Shown: one piece after another, positions 63,195 to 64,000 of the stretch
Numbering within the stretch: the stretch's first letter is position 1
Layout of the letters: each line of letters starts with the position of its first letter
Source: Shewanella halifaxensis HAW-EB4
GTDB taxonomy: Bacteria; Pseudomonadota; Gammaproteobacteria; Enterobacterales; Shewanellaceae
Reading direction: 5' to 3'
NCBI RefSeq assembly: GCF_000019185.1
Contig: NC_010334.1
Coordinates: 3,472,001-3,536,000 of the forward strand
Length of the DNA stretch: 64,000 bases
Made by a program: the position numbers and the translations under genes
Notes under the pieces: model-generated
Told to the model about the DNA's origin: nothing
The model's database searches: none
Seen by the model: only the letters and a program-made list of their open reading frames with translations

Positions 63195-63265
63195 AGAGCC
63201 ATCAGCGAATAAAAAGCAAGAAGATCCTAGATCCTAGCATTTGACAGAATAAGGAGATAACAATA

Positions 63266-64000
63266 ATGGCAGGACTAAATAAAGAGCCAAATCAAGGGCT
63301 GAATAAGGTCGTCACCAGTTATGAAGAGGCCTTAAAAGGCCTAACTAACAATATGACAGTGATGGTCGGCGGCTTTGGCTTATGCGGCATACCCGAAGGC
63401 TTAATTGCGCAAATGGTCAAGACTGGTGTCACCGGACTGACCGCTATCTCAAATAATGCTGGCGTCGATGACTTTGGTTTAGGCCTGTTATTAAAGAGCC
63501 GTCAAATTGATACCATGATTGCCTCATACGTGGGTGAAAACGCCACCTTCGAGCAGCAGATGTTATCTGGTGAGCTTAACGTTATCTTGACCCCACAAGG
63601 TACCTTGGCCGAGAAAATTCGTGCCGGCGGTGCGGGCATTCCCGCTTTCTTTACCGCGACAGGCTACGGTACGCCTGTAGCCGAGGGTAAAGAAACCCGC
63701 GAAATTGATGGCCGTCACTATGTGTTAGAGCCCGCACTAAAAGCGGACTTTGCGCTGGTTCGTGCATGGAAAGCAGACACCATGGGTAACTTAGTGTTCC
63801 GAAAGACCGCAGCCAACTTCAACCCCATGATGGCAACCGCAGGCAAGATCACCGTGGTAGAGGCTGAGCATATCGTCCAGCCTGGGGAGCTCGATCCTGA
63901 TCATATTCATACACCCGGCATTTACGTCAACCGTGTGATTCAAGGTAAGTTCGAGAAACGTATCGAGCAACGCACAGTTAAACCAGACTCTAAATCAAGA
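63266..64000 (+). CDS. liuF: 3-oxoacid CoA-transferase subunit A (SCOT alpha)
   Basis: The frame starts at ATG 63266 behind AAGGAG (9 bases) and continues to the right edge, giving 245 codons without a stop. It has the family blocks VGGFGLCGIPEGLIAQMV near 34, GVDDFGLGLLL near 66 and GGAGIPAFFTATGYGT near 121. Length is already close to full for the subunit. It moves CoA from succinyl-CoA to acetoacetate, completing leucine use after LiuE. The gene symbol follows the Shewanella liu operon order. Confidence 0.92.
   Translation, partial: MAGLNKEPNQGLNKVVTSYEEALKGLTNNMTVMVGGFGLCGIPEGLIAQMVKTGVTGLTAISNNAGVDDFGLGLLLKSRQIDTMIASYVGENATFEQQMLSGELNVILTPQGTLAEKIRAGGAGIPAFFTATGYGTPVAEGKETREIDGRHYVLEPALKADFALVRAWKADTMGNLVFRKTAANFNPMMATAGKITVVEAEHIVQPGELDPDHIHTPGIYVNRVIQGKFEKRIEQRTVKPDSKSR

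Overview
The window looks like a chromosomal segment of a marine Shewanella-type gammaproteobacterium. This rests on remembered gene order, not a search. Two branched-chain amino acid degradation clusters (an ivd/mms-type cluster and a liuR-liuABCDE cluster) flank menA, gnd, tesB, metA and ompW in a Shewanella-like arrangement. No rRNA, tRNA, CRISPR array, transposase or phage module was seen.

Layout. 1-3.5 kb: the 5' part of a nupC-type nucleoside transporter with a CRP-like site and a long leader, a stand-alone RodA/FtsW protein and a tandem-Usp stress protein. 3.7-5.5 kb: decaying small genes, including a VOC-family gene with an in-frame stop and a frameshift, plus a stretch resembling an interspersed repeat. 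5.5-12 kb: an accessory-looking block with an alkylsulfatase-like protein that lacks metal ligands, a small partner gene, a divergent LysR regulator, an exported esterase and an MCR/EptA-like phosphoethanolamine transferase. 12.9-20 kb: the ABC-F protein YbiT, a divergent copA/cueR pair with a clear 19-bp-spacer CueR-type promoter, and a lipoprotein of the S9 peptidase family that has lost its catalytic Ser and His.

20.2-28.5 kb: a minus-strand operon for valine/isoleucine catabolism (thiolase, mmsA, acyl-CoA dehydrogenase, enoyl-CoA hydratase, 3-hydroxyisobutyryl-CoA hydrolase, mmsB, SDR dehydrogenase). It has a duplicated 3' tail before its terminator. 29-34.5 kb: a LuxR-type regulator followed by a four-gene chaperone-usher fimbrial operon. 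34.5-38 kb: metA behind a YbaY-like lipoprotein gene with candidate MetJ boxes, an SDR gene and ompW with an FNR-like site. 38-46.4 kb: an RND efflux pair, a LysR/enoyl-CoA hydratase divergent pair, a radical SAM protein and a protein with kinase-like motifs. 46.5-52.5 kb: a nucleotidyltransferase-like protein, a second YbaY-like lipoprotein, tesB, an SDR with Phe at the catalytic Tyr position, menA and gnd.

52.8-64 kb: a 68-bp minisatellite with alternating unit types downstream of prpE. Then comes the leucine/isovalerate cluster liuR-liuA-liuB-liuC-liuD-(59-codon duplicated half biotinyl domain)-liuE-CoA transferase subunit A, running off the end. A 21-bp sequence in front of liuR recurs (17 of 21 positions) in front of the ivd/mms operon, so LiuR probably controls both. 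Together the clusters convert Val, Ile and Leu to propionyl-CoA, acetyl-CoA and acetoacetate, and prpE adds propionate activation.

Novelty. No clearly new multi-gene system is evident. The most unusual items are the half-biotinyl-domain ORF inside the liu operon, the S9 pseudopeptidase lipoprotein, the metal-site-depleted alkylsulfatase with its small partner, and the alternating 68-bp repeat.
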